Assembly (NCBI RefSeq): GCF_026967935.1
Contig: NZ_JAPVBL010000001.1
Location: 1-64,000 of the forward strand
Direction: 5' to 3'
Source: Modestobacter sp. VKM Ac-2982
Lineage (GTDB): Bacteria > Actinomycetota > Actinomycetes > Mycobacteriales > Geodermatophilaceae
Length of the DNA: 64,000 nucleotides
Each line of letters begins with the position of its first letter. Positions within the stretch are counted from its first letter, which is position 1. Below are positions 49,869 through 58,834 of this stretch, piece after piece. The notes below the pieces were generated by a model. That model saw only the letters and a program-made list of their open reading frames with translations, made no database searches and was not told the DNA's origin. Both the position numbers and the translations under genes were made by a program.

Positions 49869-50962
49869 CCACTGCTCGGGAGAGCCCGACCGGCCGCCGC
49901 GCCGAGCAGGACGGGGCCGCCGGCCCCATCGCCGTCCGCCGGAGCGGCCCCGTGCTGCTCGCCGAGGTCGCCGCGCACGCCGGCGTCTCGCTGGCCACCG
50001 CCTCCCGGGTGCTCAGCGGCAGCCGCTCGGTCGGTGAACCGCACCGCGGCCGAGTCCTGGCCGCTGCCCAGGAGCTGCGGTACACGCCCAACGCGCAGGC
50101 CCAGGCGGTCGCCCGCGGGGCCAGCAACGTGGTCGGGCTGGTCATCCACGACGTCCTGGACCCCTACTTCTCCAGCATCGCCGGCGGGGTGATGCGGCAG
50201 GTGGAGGAGCGTGAGCTCGTGGTCTTCCTGGCCAGCACGCACAGCGACGTCGACCGCGAGCTGGAGTTCGTCCAGACGATGCGGTCCCACCGGGTGCGGG
50301 CGCTGATCATCTGCGGCAGCCGCACCACCGACCGGGTGCACAACGAGCGCCTGGCCCACGAGCTGGAGGGTTACGCGGCGGCCGGCGGCCAGGCCGCGGT
50401 GATCAGCCAGGACCGGCTGGGCACGCACGCCGTGGTGCCGCAGAACCGCTCCGGTGCCCGCGCCCTGGCGCGGGAGCTGTGCCGGCTGGGCCACCGCCGC
50501 TTCGCGGTGCTCGCCGGCCCCCGCGGGCTGCTGACCTCCCGCGACCGCCTGATCGGCTTCCGGGAGGGGCTGACCGCCGAGGGCGTCGACGTCGCCGACC
50601 TCCAGGTGCTCCACGGGGAGTTCACCCGGGAGGGCGGGGAGAGCCTGGCCGCTGAGCTGATCGCCGCGGGACCGCTGCCGACCTGTGTCTTCGCGGTCAA
50701 CGACGTGATGGCGCTCGGCGCGCTGGCCGCCTTCCGGTCCGCCGGCGTGCGGGTGCCCGAGGACGTCTCGCTGGCCGGCTTCGACGACATCGCCCCGCTG
50801 CGCGACGTCGTCCCCTCGCTCACCTCGGTGCACCTCCCGCTGGAGGAGATGGGTGCCCGGGCGGCCCAGCTGGCGCTGGACACCGAACCCCAGACCACGA
50901 GCCAGGCCGTCAAGGTCCGCGCCGAGGTGGTGCTGCGGGACAGCACCCGCCGGCTGCCCTGA
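49865..50962 (+). CDS. LacI-family regulator of the sugar island
   Basis: A 365-residue regulator with helix-turn-helix LLAEVAAHAGVSLATASRVLSGSRSV (about 31-56), hinge helix and a ligand domain (VVGLVIHDVLDPYFSSIAGGV onward; NDVMALGALAAFRSAGVRVPEDVSLAGFDDI). It lies inside the island and is the best candidate to bind the AAGCGCTT boxes at 37389, 47427, 47522, 47678 and the variant at 53477. The effector is presumably the imported sugar or an intermediate. Confidence 0.9.
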   Translation: MTTARESPTGRRAEQDGAAGPIAVRRSGPVLLAEVAAHAGVSLATASRVLSGSRSVGEPHRGRVLAAAQELRYTPNAQAQAVARGASNVVGLVIHDVLDPYFSSIAGGVMRQVEERELVVFLASTHSDVDRELEFVQTMRSHRVRALIICGSRTTDRVHNERLAHELEGYAAAGGQAAVISQDRLGTHAVVPQNRSGARALARELCRLGHRRFAVLAGPRGLLTSRDRLIGFREGLTAEGVDVADLQVLHGEFTREGGESLAAELIAAGPLPTCVFAVNDVMALGALAAFRSAGVRVPEDVSLAGFDDIAPLRDVVPSLTSVHLPLEEMGARAAQLALDTEPQTTSQAVKVRAEVVLRDSTRRLP

Positions 50963-50981
50963 TCACCCACCGGAGGACACC

Positions 50982-52070
50982 GTGCACGACCTGAACCGAC
51001 CGTCGGCCGCCGATCGGGCGGTCAAGCGCGAACGCGTGCTCGACCTGCTGCGCCGGACCGGGCAGGAGCGGCTGGTGCTCACCTCGGTGGGCTCGCTGTC
51101 CTGGTACCTGGACGGCGCGCGGCCGGCCGTCAAGCTGTCCGCCGAGGACGGGGTGATCGCCGTCGTGGTCGACGCCGCCGGGGACACCGTGTTCGTGCCG
51201 AACAACGAGGCCGACCGGCTCGCCGCCGAGGAGCTGCCCAGCGACGTCCGGGTGCGGGTGACCGACTGGTGGGCACCGCTGCTGGGACCCGACCTGGCCC
51301 CGGGCACCCCGGGAGTGCTGACCGAGGCCGACCCGGTCGCCGCGGAGGGGCTGCGGGCCGCCCGGGCCGGCCTGCTCCCGGTCGAGACCGAGCGGTACCG
51401 CCGGCTCGGCCGGGACGCCGCCGAGGCGCTGACCGCGACCGCACTGTCGCTGGAGCCCCGGACGACCGAGCGCGAGACGGCGGCCCGGCTGGGCGCTGAG
51501 CTGATCGCCCGCGGGGCCGAGCCGTTCGTCGTCCTGGTCGCCGGGGAGGAGCGGCTGCCCTTCCGGCACGCGCTGCCCACCGACGGGGTGCTCGGCCGGC
51601 GGGTGATGCTCGTCGTGTGCGCGCGGCGGCACGGGCTGATCGCGAACGCGACGCGCTGGGTCGCCCTGGCGCCGCCGTCCGCCGCCGAGGCCGATGCCGA
51701 CGCGCGGATCCGCGCGGTGGAGACGGCGTTCCTGGCCGCCTCCACCCCCGGGCGCCCGCTCGGTGAGGTCTTCGCCGCCGGCGCCAGCGCCTACGCCGAC
51801 CAGGGCTTCCCGGCCGACGAGTGGACCCGGCACCACCAGGGCGGCCCGACCGGCTACTGGGGGCGCGACCCGGTCGCCACCCCGGACAGCGCGGTGCGGC
51901 TGGTGGCCGGGCAGGCCCTGGCCTGGAACCCGTCCGCCCCCGGGGTGAAGATCGAGGACACCCTGCTGCTGGGCGGGGGCGGCCTGGAGGTGCTCACCAC
52001 CGACGGCCTGTGGCCGACCACCCGCGACGAACTGGGGCTGCAGCGACCGGAGGTCCTGGTCCGCTGCTGA
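50982..52070 (+). CDS. M24 peptidase-like protein, canonical metal ligands not evident
   Basis: A 362-residue protein with the overall layout of creatinase/Xaa-Pro dipeptidase-like M24 proteins: an N-terminal domain (RERVLDLLRRTGQERLVLTSVGSLSWYLDG) and a pita-bread C-terminal domain with HHQGGPTGYWGRDPV and WNPSAPGVKIEDT. Where active M24 enzymes have two metal Asp residues in a GD...D.g...D pattern, this protein reads GRRVMLVVCARRHGLIANATRW, without the pair. It may have a different activity or be a binding protein. GTG start with CGGAGGAC ribosome site. The gene ends the plus-strand run. Confidence 0.72.
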   Translation: MHDLNRPSAADRAVKRERVLDLLRRTGQERLVLTSVGSLSWYLDGARPAVKLSAEDGVIAVVVDAAGDTVFVPNNEADRLAAEELPSDVRVRVTDWWAPLLGPDLAPGTPGVLTEADPVAAEGLRAARAGLLPVETERYRRLGRDAAEALTATALSLEPRTTERETAARLGAELIARGAEPFVVLVAGEERLPFRHALPTDGVLGRRVMLVVCARRHGLIANATRWVALAPPSAAEADADARIRAVETAFLAASTPGRPLGEVFAAGASAYADQGFPADEWTRHHQGGPTGYWGRDPVATPDSAVRLVAGQALAWNPSAPGVKIEDTLLLGGGGLEVLTTDGLWPTTRDELGLQRPEVLVRC

Positions 52071-52071
52071 A

Positions 52072-52108
52072 GGCCGCCCTCCCCGCCGGACCGGCGGGGA
52101 GAGCGGCC
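52072..52108. terminator. Bidirectional terminator
   Basis: Nested stems GGCCGC/GCGGCC and CTCCCCGCCGG/CCGGCGGGGAG form a strong hairpin between the convergent M24-like and pectate lyase genes. Confidence 0.65.
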
Positions 52109-52112
52109 GGGC

Positions 52113-53453
52113 TCAGCGGAGGCGGCCGGAGCCGGCCTTGACCCGCACCAGCGCGGGCACCGCGGGGGTCGGGTCGATCCGCTCCACGAAGGTGGGCGTC
52201 CAGCTCACCGTCGTCGGGATGTCGGGGTCGTTGGCGGCGTTGTAGGCCTCGACCAGGCTGGTCCGGCGCGGCCAGGAGCGGCCGCTGCTGACCAGCGTCC
52301 CCGATTCGTCCACGCCCGTGCCGTCGAGCGCGTCACCGCGCCAGTCCTCGACGAAGGACGCCGGGTCGACCCCGGGGGCCAGCTGGACGAAGTTGTTGTC
52401 GGCGACGATCTCCGCCTCCACGCCGACGCCCCAGCTGTACTGGTAGGTGTCCGGGTCCGAGACGACGTACCAGTTGTTGTAGACGTGCACGTCGCCGTAG
52501 CGGACCCGGGGCGCGCGCTGGCCGATGTCCTCCCACAGGTTGTGGTGGAAGGTGATCCGCAGCCGGCCGCGGTCGGCGACCCGGCTGTTGGAGGAGCCGA
52601 CGAGGTTGGTCTTGTCGTGGTCGCGGAACTCGTTCCAGGAGACGGTGACCAGGTCGGTGGAGTTGGTGATGTCCAGCAGCCCGTCGTGCACCTCGAACTT
52701 CTGGCCGTACACGGTGGGCAACGCCTCCGGGGGGTTCTGCCCGTCGTCGAAGGTGTTGTGGTCGACCCAGACGTGCGTGGACTCGGCGAGCCACAGGTTG
52801 TCGTAGGCGGCGTTCCAGGCGCCCGCGTCGCCGTCCGTCGGGTCCCAGGCGGTGAAGCAGTCGTAGGTGTCGGACAGTCGGAGGTTGCGGACGATGACGT
52901 TGTCCGAGCCACGCACGGTGAGCGCGGCGCCGACGATGCCGGCGTCCCGGCCGACGCCGACGATGGTGACGTTGGAGCCCACGTACTGGCGCACCTGGGC
53001 CTCCTGCACGTCCGCAGAAGCCGCCCGGGCGTCCTCCAGCGGGCCGGTGGGCTCGGCCTCGGTGCCCCAGACCTCGGGCGCGTAGGCCGCGATGTAGTCG
53101 GCCATGTCGAAGCCCTCGACCTCGTAGGAGGCGCAGTCGACGGCCCCGTCGGCGGTGCGCTGCTGGGCGTCCAGGACGCCGTGGACGTGGACGACCCGCG
53201 GCGTGGTGTCCCCCCGCGCCGCGTCGCCACCGAGGGCGGCGCGGAACTCCTCCCACGTACGGACGTGGAACACGTTCTCCGGGGCTGCGGCGGACCCACC
53301 GGTGGTGCCGCCCTCGGCGGCGGCCCAGCCGTCCTGCGGGCCGAGCACCTCCCGGCCGATGTCCTTGCCGTGCGCGGAGGCAGCGGTCGGGGCGAGCGTG
53401 ACGGCCAGGGCTCCGGCCGCGGTGACGATCAGCGTGCGACGCAGTGCGCGCAT
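52113..53453 (-). CDS. Secreted pectate lyase (polysaccharide lyase family 1)
   Basis: A 446-residue exported enzyme with a signal peptide cleaved near ASA-HGKD (about 27). It is a right-handed beta-helix PL1 protein: THVWVDHNTFDDG (about 226), LDITNSTDLVTVSWNEFRDHDKTNLVGSS (calcium-binding and catalytic region) and RITFHHNLWEDIGQRAPRVRYGDVHVYNNW, which carries the catalytic Arg. It cleaves polygalacturonate by beta-elimination, needing calcium. A LacI-type palindrome lies at 53477-53496, linking it to the sugar island. No binding module is seen. Confidence 0.88.
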   Translation of the reverse strand: MRALRRTLIVTAAGALAVTLAPTAASAHGKDIGREVLGPQDGWAAAEGGTTGGSAAAPENVFHVRTWEEFRAALGGDAARGDTTPRVVHVHGVLDAQQRTADGAVDCASYEVEGFDMADYIAAYAPEVWGTEAEPTGPLEDARAASADVQEAQVRQYVGSNVTIVGVGRDAGIVGAALTVRGSDNVIVRNLRLSDTYDCFTAWDPTDGDAGAWNAAYDNLWLAESTHVWVDHNTFDDGQNPPEALPTVYGQKFEVHDGLLDITNSTDLVTVSWNEFRDHDKTNLVGSSNSRVADRGRLRITFHHNLWEDIGQRAPRVRYGDVHVYNNWYVVSDPDTYQYSWGVGVEAEIVADNNFVQLAPGVDPASFVEDWRGDALDGTGVDESGTLVSSGRSWPRRTSLVEAYNAANDPDIPTTVSWTPTFVERIDPTPAVPALVRVKAGSGRLR

Positions 53454-53476
53454 GTCACTCCAAGATCTCGAAGGCG

Positions 53477-53511
53477 GTGGGAAAGCGGTTTCCCACGTGA
53501 CGCGCGTCACG
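53477..53511 (-). promoter_or_regulatory. Palindromes upstream of pectate lyase
   Basis: A 20-bp near-palindrome with arms GTGGGAAAGC and GGTTTCCCAC (53477-53496) is a LacI-type box. It abuts a perfect 16-bp palindrome CGTGACGCGCGTCACG (53496-53511) that may bind a second regulator. The -35 and -10 boxes are not clear. Confidence 0.55.
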
Positions 53512-53555
53512 CTAACGGCGCCCTCGAAACGGTGTCAAGACGTCCGAGACGACTC

Positions 53556-53573
53556 GCCGGCTGTCCAGCCGGC
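53556..53573 (-). terminator. Terminator of the chemoreceptor gene
   Basis: GCCGGCT/AGCCGGC (53556-53573) forms a 7-bp stem with a 4-nt loop 22 nt past the stop at 53596. Confidence 0.45.
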
Positions 53574-53595
53574 CACCTGGGCGTGTCCGGCCGGG

Positions 53596-54906
53596 TCACA
53601 TCCCGGAGACGAGGCCCCGCAGGTCCGCGGCCATCCGGGCGGCCTCCCGGGACGCCCCGCTGATCGCCTCCTGCGCCTGCGCCGAGGAGGCGTTCTGCTC
53701 CTCGACCGCGGCCGCGATCGTCGTCTGGGCGTCGACGACCCCCCGGATGACCTCCTGCACCCCGCTCAGCGCAGCACCGGCTGCGGCGACGTCGCCGCGG
53801 ACGGCGTCGACCACCCGCCGGATCCGCTCGGTGGCCTGGGCGGTCTCCGTGGCGAGGTCCTTGACCTCCCCGGCGACCACGGCGAAGCCCTTGCCCGACT
53901 CCCCGGCACGCGCTGACTCGATCGTGGCGTTGAGGGCCAGCAGGTTCGTCTGGTCGGCGATGCTGGAGATGCTGCCGGCGATCTGGTCGATCTCCGCCAT
54001 CGTGCCGGCCAGGCGCTCGACCGTGGCGGCGCTGTCCCGGGACTGGAGGCTGGCCTGGTTGGCCGTCGACGTCGCCTGGCACGCCGCCGCGGCGATCTCG
54101 CCGATCGCCTCCCGCAGCCCGACCATGACCTCGGTGGCGACCCCGACGTTCGCGTCCAGCCGTTGCCCGGCGCCGAGCAGCCCCGCCAGCTGCTCCTGCT
54201 GGGCGGCCGCGCGGTCGGCGCGCTCCCGGAGCCGGTCCGCCGCCTCCTCCGCCACCCGGGCCCGCTCCTCGGCCAGTTCCTCCTGCGCCGCCACCTGGGC
54301 GGCCAGCTGCTCCTCGGCCAGCTGCTGCTGGGCCTGCCGGGCCCGCTCGGCCTGCTCGGTGAACTTCCAGCCGTAGGCCAGGAACGTCGCCTCGGCCAGC
54401 AGGAACACCGCGTGCAGCAGGGCGAAGAGCACCGGGTCGGCCTGGGCCTCGGCGGTGGAGAAGACCGACATGGGCATGGCCAGGCTCATCACCGCGTGGT
54501 GCACGGCGACGAAGACGACGGCGAGCAGGAACGGCACCCACGCCTGGTACAGGGCGACCAGGGCGAGGACGACGTAGAACCAGATGTGCAGGTCGGTGAG
54601 GCCGCCGCCGACGTGCACGAGGACGTCGGCGCCGACCATGAGGCCGACGGCGACCGCACTGGACCGGCCGACCTGGCCGCCCAGCAGCTGACCCAGGACC
54701 AGCAGCACGGCCAGCACGGCGAGCTGCCCCCACAACAGCCACCCGCCGACCCCCCGGACCAGCCCGATGCCGGCCAGCACGGGGAGGTGCACGGCGAGCA
54801 CCAGGGAGATCACCCGGTGGCGGGCCGCGAAGCTCGCCTCGTCCAACCGGACACCGCGCGGCAGGAGCGGGACACGTGCGGGGGAGCCGGTCGACGTCGT
54901 CGTCAT
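53596..54906 (-). CDS. Methyl-accepting chemotaxis-type receptor with membrane sensor domain
   Basis: A 436-residue protein with about six hydrophobic N-terminal helices (about 28-190), containing a [18 protein letters not shown]...HHAVM block with conserved His, and no periplasmic ligand domain. A coiled linker follows, then the MCP signalling hairpin tip [40 protein letters not shown] (about 315-355). No che or flagellar genes are in the window, so the partner kinase is elsewhere. It may sense membrane state or a small diffusible signal. Confidence 0.85.
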   Translation of the reverse strand: MTTTSTGSPARVPLLPRGVRLDEASFAARHRVISLVLAVHLPVLAGIGLVRGVGGWLLWGQLAVLAVLLVLGQLLGGQVGRSSAVAVGLMVGADVLVHVGGGLTDLHIWFYVVLALVALYQAWVPFLLAVVFVAVHHAVMSLAMPMSVFSTAEAQADPVLFALLHAVFLLAEATFLAYGWKFTEQAERARQAQQQLAEEQLAAQVAAQEELAEERARVAEEAADRLRERADRAAAQQEQLAGLLGAGQRLDANVGVATEVMVGLREAIGEIAAAACQATSTANQASLQSRDSAATVERLAGTMAEIDQIAGSISSIADQTNLLALNATIESARAGESGKGFAVVAGEVKDLATETAQATERIRRVVDAVRGDVAAAGAALSGVQEVIRGVVDAQTTIAAAVEEQNASSAQAQEAISGASREAARMAADLRGLVSGM

Positions 54907-55057
54907 GCTCGGACATCGGCACGCATCGCACGCGATCCAGTCGAGTGCGACGAGTCCGATCGGGCGCAGCGGGGCAGGGGCTGACCATGACCTCCCGCTA
55001 GCAGACCGACCGTCGTCCCCGTCGGCTGCGCGAGGTGGCCGCGAGCCGGGGCGCTGA

Positions 55058-56464
55058 TCAGCCGGCCGTCACCACGAACGGCACCTCCACGACCCCGTCG
55101 TCCGGCGACAGCGCCGTCATCGGTTGCAGCCCCCCGTCCTCGGCGACGCCGCTGAACGGCGTGACCACCAGCCGATCACCGTCGATCTCGGCGAGCAGCA
55201 CGTGGGAGTGCGCCGCCCACGCCACGGTGCCGGCGGCGGCGAAGTCCGTGGGCGGGTCCTCCCGCAGCTGCCCGCCGGCGCCGGAGAGGAAGTAGTCGAT
55301 GCCGTCGACCCGGGACAGCTGGAAGTTGTGCTCGTGCCCGGCGAAGGCGGCCCGGACACCGGCCCGGCGGAACCGCGGGGCCAGCTCGCGCACCATCGAC
55401 TCCGTGTTGGAGTGGTGCGGCCCCGCGCAGTAGGTGGGGTGGTGGGAGAACGGCAGCCGCCAGGTCGGGCCGTCCGGGTCGTCGGCGGGGAGCGCCCGGT
55501 CCAGCCAGGCCCGGTGCCTCGGGTTCTCGAAGAAGTGCTCGGTGGGCAACGGGTCGGCCAGCGAGGTGTCGATGCAGACGAACTCGACGTCGGCGCCGTA
55601 CCGGAAGCGGTAGAACATGCCCGGGTCGATCGACGCGCGCTCACCGGCCGACTCGGGGGTGAAGCGCAGATCGGTGTGGAAGTTCCCCCGGATCTGCTCG
55701 CGGTCGTCGCTGGACTCGCTGTCGCTGGTGTCGTGGTTGCCGACCGTCGGGTAGACCGGCACCCGGGCCAGCAGGTACCGGTAGGGCTGGTAGAAGCTGG
55801 AGAACCAGTCGGCGTCCGCCGCGCCGGTGCCGGTTGTCGTCCGGCCGCTCTCGCCCTCGTAGACGTTGTCGCCGGTGGAGAGCACGAGCCGGACCCCGGG
55901 GTCGTCGGCCAGCCGGTCGAGCACCTGCGCGACCCGCCGTTGCCGGCGGGCACCCTCCGAGTCCACCACCACCCCGACGCCGTAGTCACCCAGGACGGCG
56001 AAGGCCAGCGGGGCCCGGGCGTCGGGTGCCGGGTGCGTGCGGAAGGTCAGGTCGTAGCGCCGCCCGGCCGGCCGCAGGTCCAGGCCACCGCGCGGGACCG
56101 GCCCCCAGTCCCACCGCTCCCCCTCGGCCCAGGATCGGCCGTCGACGGTGATCCGGTAGCGGTAGCGGGTGTCGGGAGCGAGGCCACCGACCCACGCGTG
56201 GTTCCGCTCCCCGGTGGCCGCGCGGGCCACCGTCCCGCCGTCGGTGTCGAGCACCTCCACGACCGCCTCCCCGTACGGCCGGGAGCCCGCCCCGATGGTG
56301 CCGGTCCGGCCCTCGTCCACCGCGTCCAGCTGCTCGTCGTCGACCAGCTGCCAGCGGGAGCCGGCGTCCGGGCGCCGGAACCAGAAGCCGCCCCAGGCGA
56401 TCAGGGCACGGTCGGGACCGACGTCGACGAGGTGGACGTAGGGCTCGAAGTGCGTCTCGGTCAT
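55058..56464 (-). CDS. Metallophosphoesterase (purple-acid-phosphatase-like)
   Basis: A 468-residue calcineurin-fold phosphoesterase. An N-terminal beta-rich fibronectin-like part (about 1-145; [18 protein letters not shown]) precedes the catalytic domain: VLGDYGVG (about 160), STGDNVYEG (about 197), VGNHDT (about 244), SHHPTYCAG (about 345) and AGHEHNF (about 380). All metal ligands are present. No signal peptide is apparent, which is unusual for the group. Substrate unknown. Confidence 0.82.
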   Translation of the reverse strand: MTETHFEPYVHLVDVGPDRALIAWGGFWFRRPDAGSRWQLVDDEQLDAVDEGRTGTIGAGSRPYGEAVVEVLDTDGGTVARAATGERNHAWVGGLAPDTRYRYRITVDGRSWAEGERWDWGPVPRGGLDLRPAGRRYDLTFRTHPAPDARAPLAFAVLGDYGVGVVVDSEGARRQRRVAQVLDRLADDPGVRLVLSTGDNVYEGESGRTTTGTGAADADWFSSFYQPYRYLLARVPVYPTVGNHDTSDSESSDDREQIRGNFHTDLRFTPESAGERASIDPGMFYRFRYGADVEFVCIDTSLADPLPTEHFFENPRHRAWLDRALPADDPDGPTWRLPFSHHPTYCAGPHHSNTESMVRELAPRFRRAGVRAAFAGHEHNFQLSRVDGIDYFLSGAGGQLREDPPTDFAAAGTVAWAAHSHVLLAEIDGDRLVVTPFSGVAEDGGLQPMTALSPDDGVVEVPFVVTAG

Positions 56465-56493
56465 CGCCGCCCCCTACCCGGTGGCCGGCGGGT

Positions 56494-58320
56494 TCAGGCG
56501 ACGAGGACCGCCTCCCGCTCGGCGGCGCCGGCCAGCTCGGCGTAGCGGCCGCCCAGCGCCAGCAGCTCCTCGTGGGTGCCCTGCTCCACCACCCGGCCGT
56601 GCGCGAGCACCGCGATCAGGTCGGCGTCCCGCACGGTGGAGAGCCGGTGCGCGATGGTGATCGTCGTCCGGCCCCGGCTGGCCTCGTCCAGGGCCGCCTG
56701 GACGGCGCGCTCGGTGGTGTTGTCCAGCGCGCTGGTCGCCTCGTCCAGCACCAGGACGCGGGGGTCACGCAGCAGCGTGCGGGCGATCGCCAGCCGCTGC
56801 TTCTCACCGCCGGAGAACCGGTGGCCGCGGGCGCCGACGACGGTCTCGTAGCCGGCCGGCAGCGCGGCGATGACGTCGTGGACCTGCGCCCGGCGGGCGG
56901 CCTCCACCATCTCGGCCTCGGTGGCGTCGGGCTTGGCGTGCCGCAGGTTCTCCGCGATCGTGCCGTGCAGCAGGTAGGTCTCCTGGGCCACGACGCCGAC
57001 CACCTGGGCCAGGTCGGCCAGGGCCGCGTCCCGGACGTCGACGCCGTCGATCGTGACCCGGCCGGACGTCGGGTCGTTGAGCCGGGGGACCAGCGAGGCG
57101 AGCGTGCTCTTGCCCGACCCGGTCTCCCCCACCAGCGCCAGGGTCGCCCCGGCGGGCACGGTGAGGTCGATGTCGTGCAGCGCATCACGGGCGCCGTCGG
57201 GGTAGCGGAAGCCGACGTGGTCGAAGCGCACCTCGCCACGGACCGCGCGCGGGTCGAGCGGCACCGGGTGGGCCGGGTCGTCGATGTCGACCGGCAGGTC
57301 CAGGTACTCGAAGACCCGGCTGAACAGCGCCATCGAGGCGGTGAGCGAGACCCCGATGTCCAGCAGGCCCATCAGCGGGCGGAAGAGCGCCCCCTGCAGG
57401 GCGGTGAACGCGACCAGCGTGCCGATGGTCATCCCGCCCGACGTCGCCGGCAGCCCGGCGATCAGGTAGATCAACGCCGGGATGCCGGCGAACACGATGC
57501 TCATCGTGGCCATCCGCCAGCGGCCGGCGAGCTGGGAGCGCACCTCGAGCCCGACCAGGACGTCGGAGGTGCCGGTGAACCGCCGGGACTGGGCCGGGCC
57601 TGCGCCGAGGGTCTTGCCCAGCAGCACGCCGCTGACGCTGAGCCCCTCCTCCACCTGGGAGTGCAGGTCGGCCAGGGAACGCTGGCGCTGGGCGGTGATC
57701 TCGCGGCGCATCCGGGCCACCCGCCGGGTCAGCCAGACGGCCGGCGGCAGCACGACGAGGGAGAGCAGCGACAGCCGCCAGCTCAGCACGGCCATGGCCA
57801 CCACGGTGCCGATCACGGTGGTGGCGTTGGCGGCGAAGGAGGTGGCGGTGGTGGTGACCACCGACTGCATCCCACCGATGTCGTTGGTGAGCCGCGACTG
57901 CACCTCGCCGCCCTTGGTGCGGGTGAAGAAGCCGAGCGACTGCCGCTGCAGGTGCGTGAAGACCGCCGTCCGGAGCCCGTGCATGACGTGCTGGCCGACG
58001 GTGGTGGACAGCCAGGTCTGCAGCACGCCGAGGACGGCGGTCACCGCCGCGACGGCGACCATGCCGGCGACCGCCCAGCCGAGCAGCGGCACGTCCTGCT
58101 CCGGGATCGCCTCGTCGATGACCAGCCGGATGAGGAACGGCGTGGCCAGTGCGATGGCCGAGCTGGTCACGATGAGCGCGACGACGATCGCGAGCTGCCT
58201 GCGGTACGGCCGGAAGAGCCGGGCCACACGGCTCCAGCTCACGGGAGCGCGGTCCAGCTGCGCGCGGTCCGCCGGGTCGGGCCGGCCGCCGGAGCGCCCG
58301 CCTCCCCGGCCGGGGTTCAT
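56494..58320 (-). CDS. ABC exporter (fused membrane and ATPase domains)
   Basis: A 608-residue half-transporter: six transmembrane helices (about 45-330) and an ATPase domain with Walker A GETGSGKST (about 400), signature FSGGEKQRLAIARTLL and Walker B VLVLDEATSALD. It resembles multidrug or lipid exporters of the MsbA/LmrA type and would work as a dimer. A GTG seven codons upstream is an alternative start. Divergent from a MarR regulator with TGAGGTTACCTCA in the gap, so it is probably MarR-repressed. Confidence 0.88.
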   Translation of the reverse strand: MNPGRGGGRSGGRPDPADRAQLDRAPVSWSRVARLFRPYRRQLAIVVALIVTSSAIALATPFLIRLVIDEAIPEQDVPLLGWAVAGMVAVAAVTAVLGVLQTWLSTTVGQHVMHGLRTAVFTHLQRQSLGFFTRTKGGEVQSRLTNDIGGMQSVVTTTATSFAANATTVIGTVVAMAVLSWRLSLLSLVVLPPAVWLTRRVARMRREITAQRQRSLADLHSQVEEGLSVSGVLLGKTLGAGPAQSRRFTGTSDVLVGLEVRSQLAGRWRMATMSIVFAGIPALIYLIAGLPATSGGMTIGTLVAFTALQGALFRPLMGLLDIGVSLTASMALFSRVFEYLDLPVDIDDPAHPVPLDPRAVRGEVRFDHVGFRYPDGARDALHDIDLTVPAGATLALVGETGSGKSTLASLVPRLNDPTSGRVTIDGVDVRDAALADLAQVVGVVAQETYLLHGTIAENLRHAKPDATEAEMVEAARRAQVHDVIAALPAGYETVVGARGHRFSGGEKQRLAIARTLLRDPRVLVLDEATSALDNTTERAVQAALDEASRGRTTITIAHRLSTVRDADLIAVLAHGRVVEQGTHEELLALGGRYAELAGAAEREAVLVA

Positions 58321-58356
58321 GGTGTCGTCGATGGCGAGCACCCCTCTCTGCTTTCC

Positions 58357-58401
58357 TGAGGTTACCTCACCGTGTGGCAACCTCACAGGTGCCGCTACTG
58401 T
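58357..58401. promoter_or_regulatory. MarR operators and leaderless marR promoter
   Basis: TGAGGTTACCTCA (58357-58369) and TGTGGCAACCTCACA (58373-58387) are adjacent palindromes sharing the AACCTCA half. A -10 TACTGT (58396-58401) lies 7 nt before the MarR ATG (58409). Confidence 0.65.
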
Positions 58402-58408
58402 TCCCGCC

Positions 58409-58825
58409 ATGGGGAACGGCGGCACGGCGACGCTCGGCGACCTGCTCATGCGGGTCGCCCGCACGCTGCGCCGCCGGTTCATCGCCACGCTCGCCCCGTG
58501 GGACCTCTCCCCGCACCAGGCCCGGGCGCTCCGGGTGGTCTGCTCGCGCGACGGTGTCCGGCTCTCCGAGCTGGCCGAGGCGCTCCGGATCGCCCCGCGG
58601 TCGGCGACCGAGGTGGCCGACGGGCTGCAGGAGCGCGGCCTGGTCGAGCGCGCCGCCGACCCCGCGGACCGGCGGGCGGTACGGCTGACCCCGACCGAGG
58701 CCGGCCGCCGGGTGCAGCGCGAGGTGGACGACGCCCGGGCCGCGGACTCCCACGAGCTGTTCGCCCGGCTGTCGGCCGCAGACCGCGCCGAGCTCGAACG
58801 GATCCTGCGCCAGCTCACCGACTGA
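58409..58825 (+). CDS. MarR-family regulator
   Basis: A 138-residue winged-helix dimer-type repressor. The DNA-recognition region is VRLSELAEALRIAPRSATEVADGLQERGLVERAADPADRRAVRLTPT (about 50-96), with the Asp-Arg wing motif. The ATG at 58409 fits a leaderless start. It likely represses itself and the divergent ABC exporter, and responds to a toxic compound. Confidence 0.88.
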   Translation: MGNGGTATLGDLLMRVARTLRRRFIATLAPWDLSPHQARALRVVCSRDGVRLSELAEALRIAPRSATEVADGLQERGLVERAADPADRRAVRLTPTEAGRRVQREVDDARAADSHELFARLSAADRAELERILRQLTD

Positions 58826-58834
58826 CCGGCGAGC

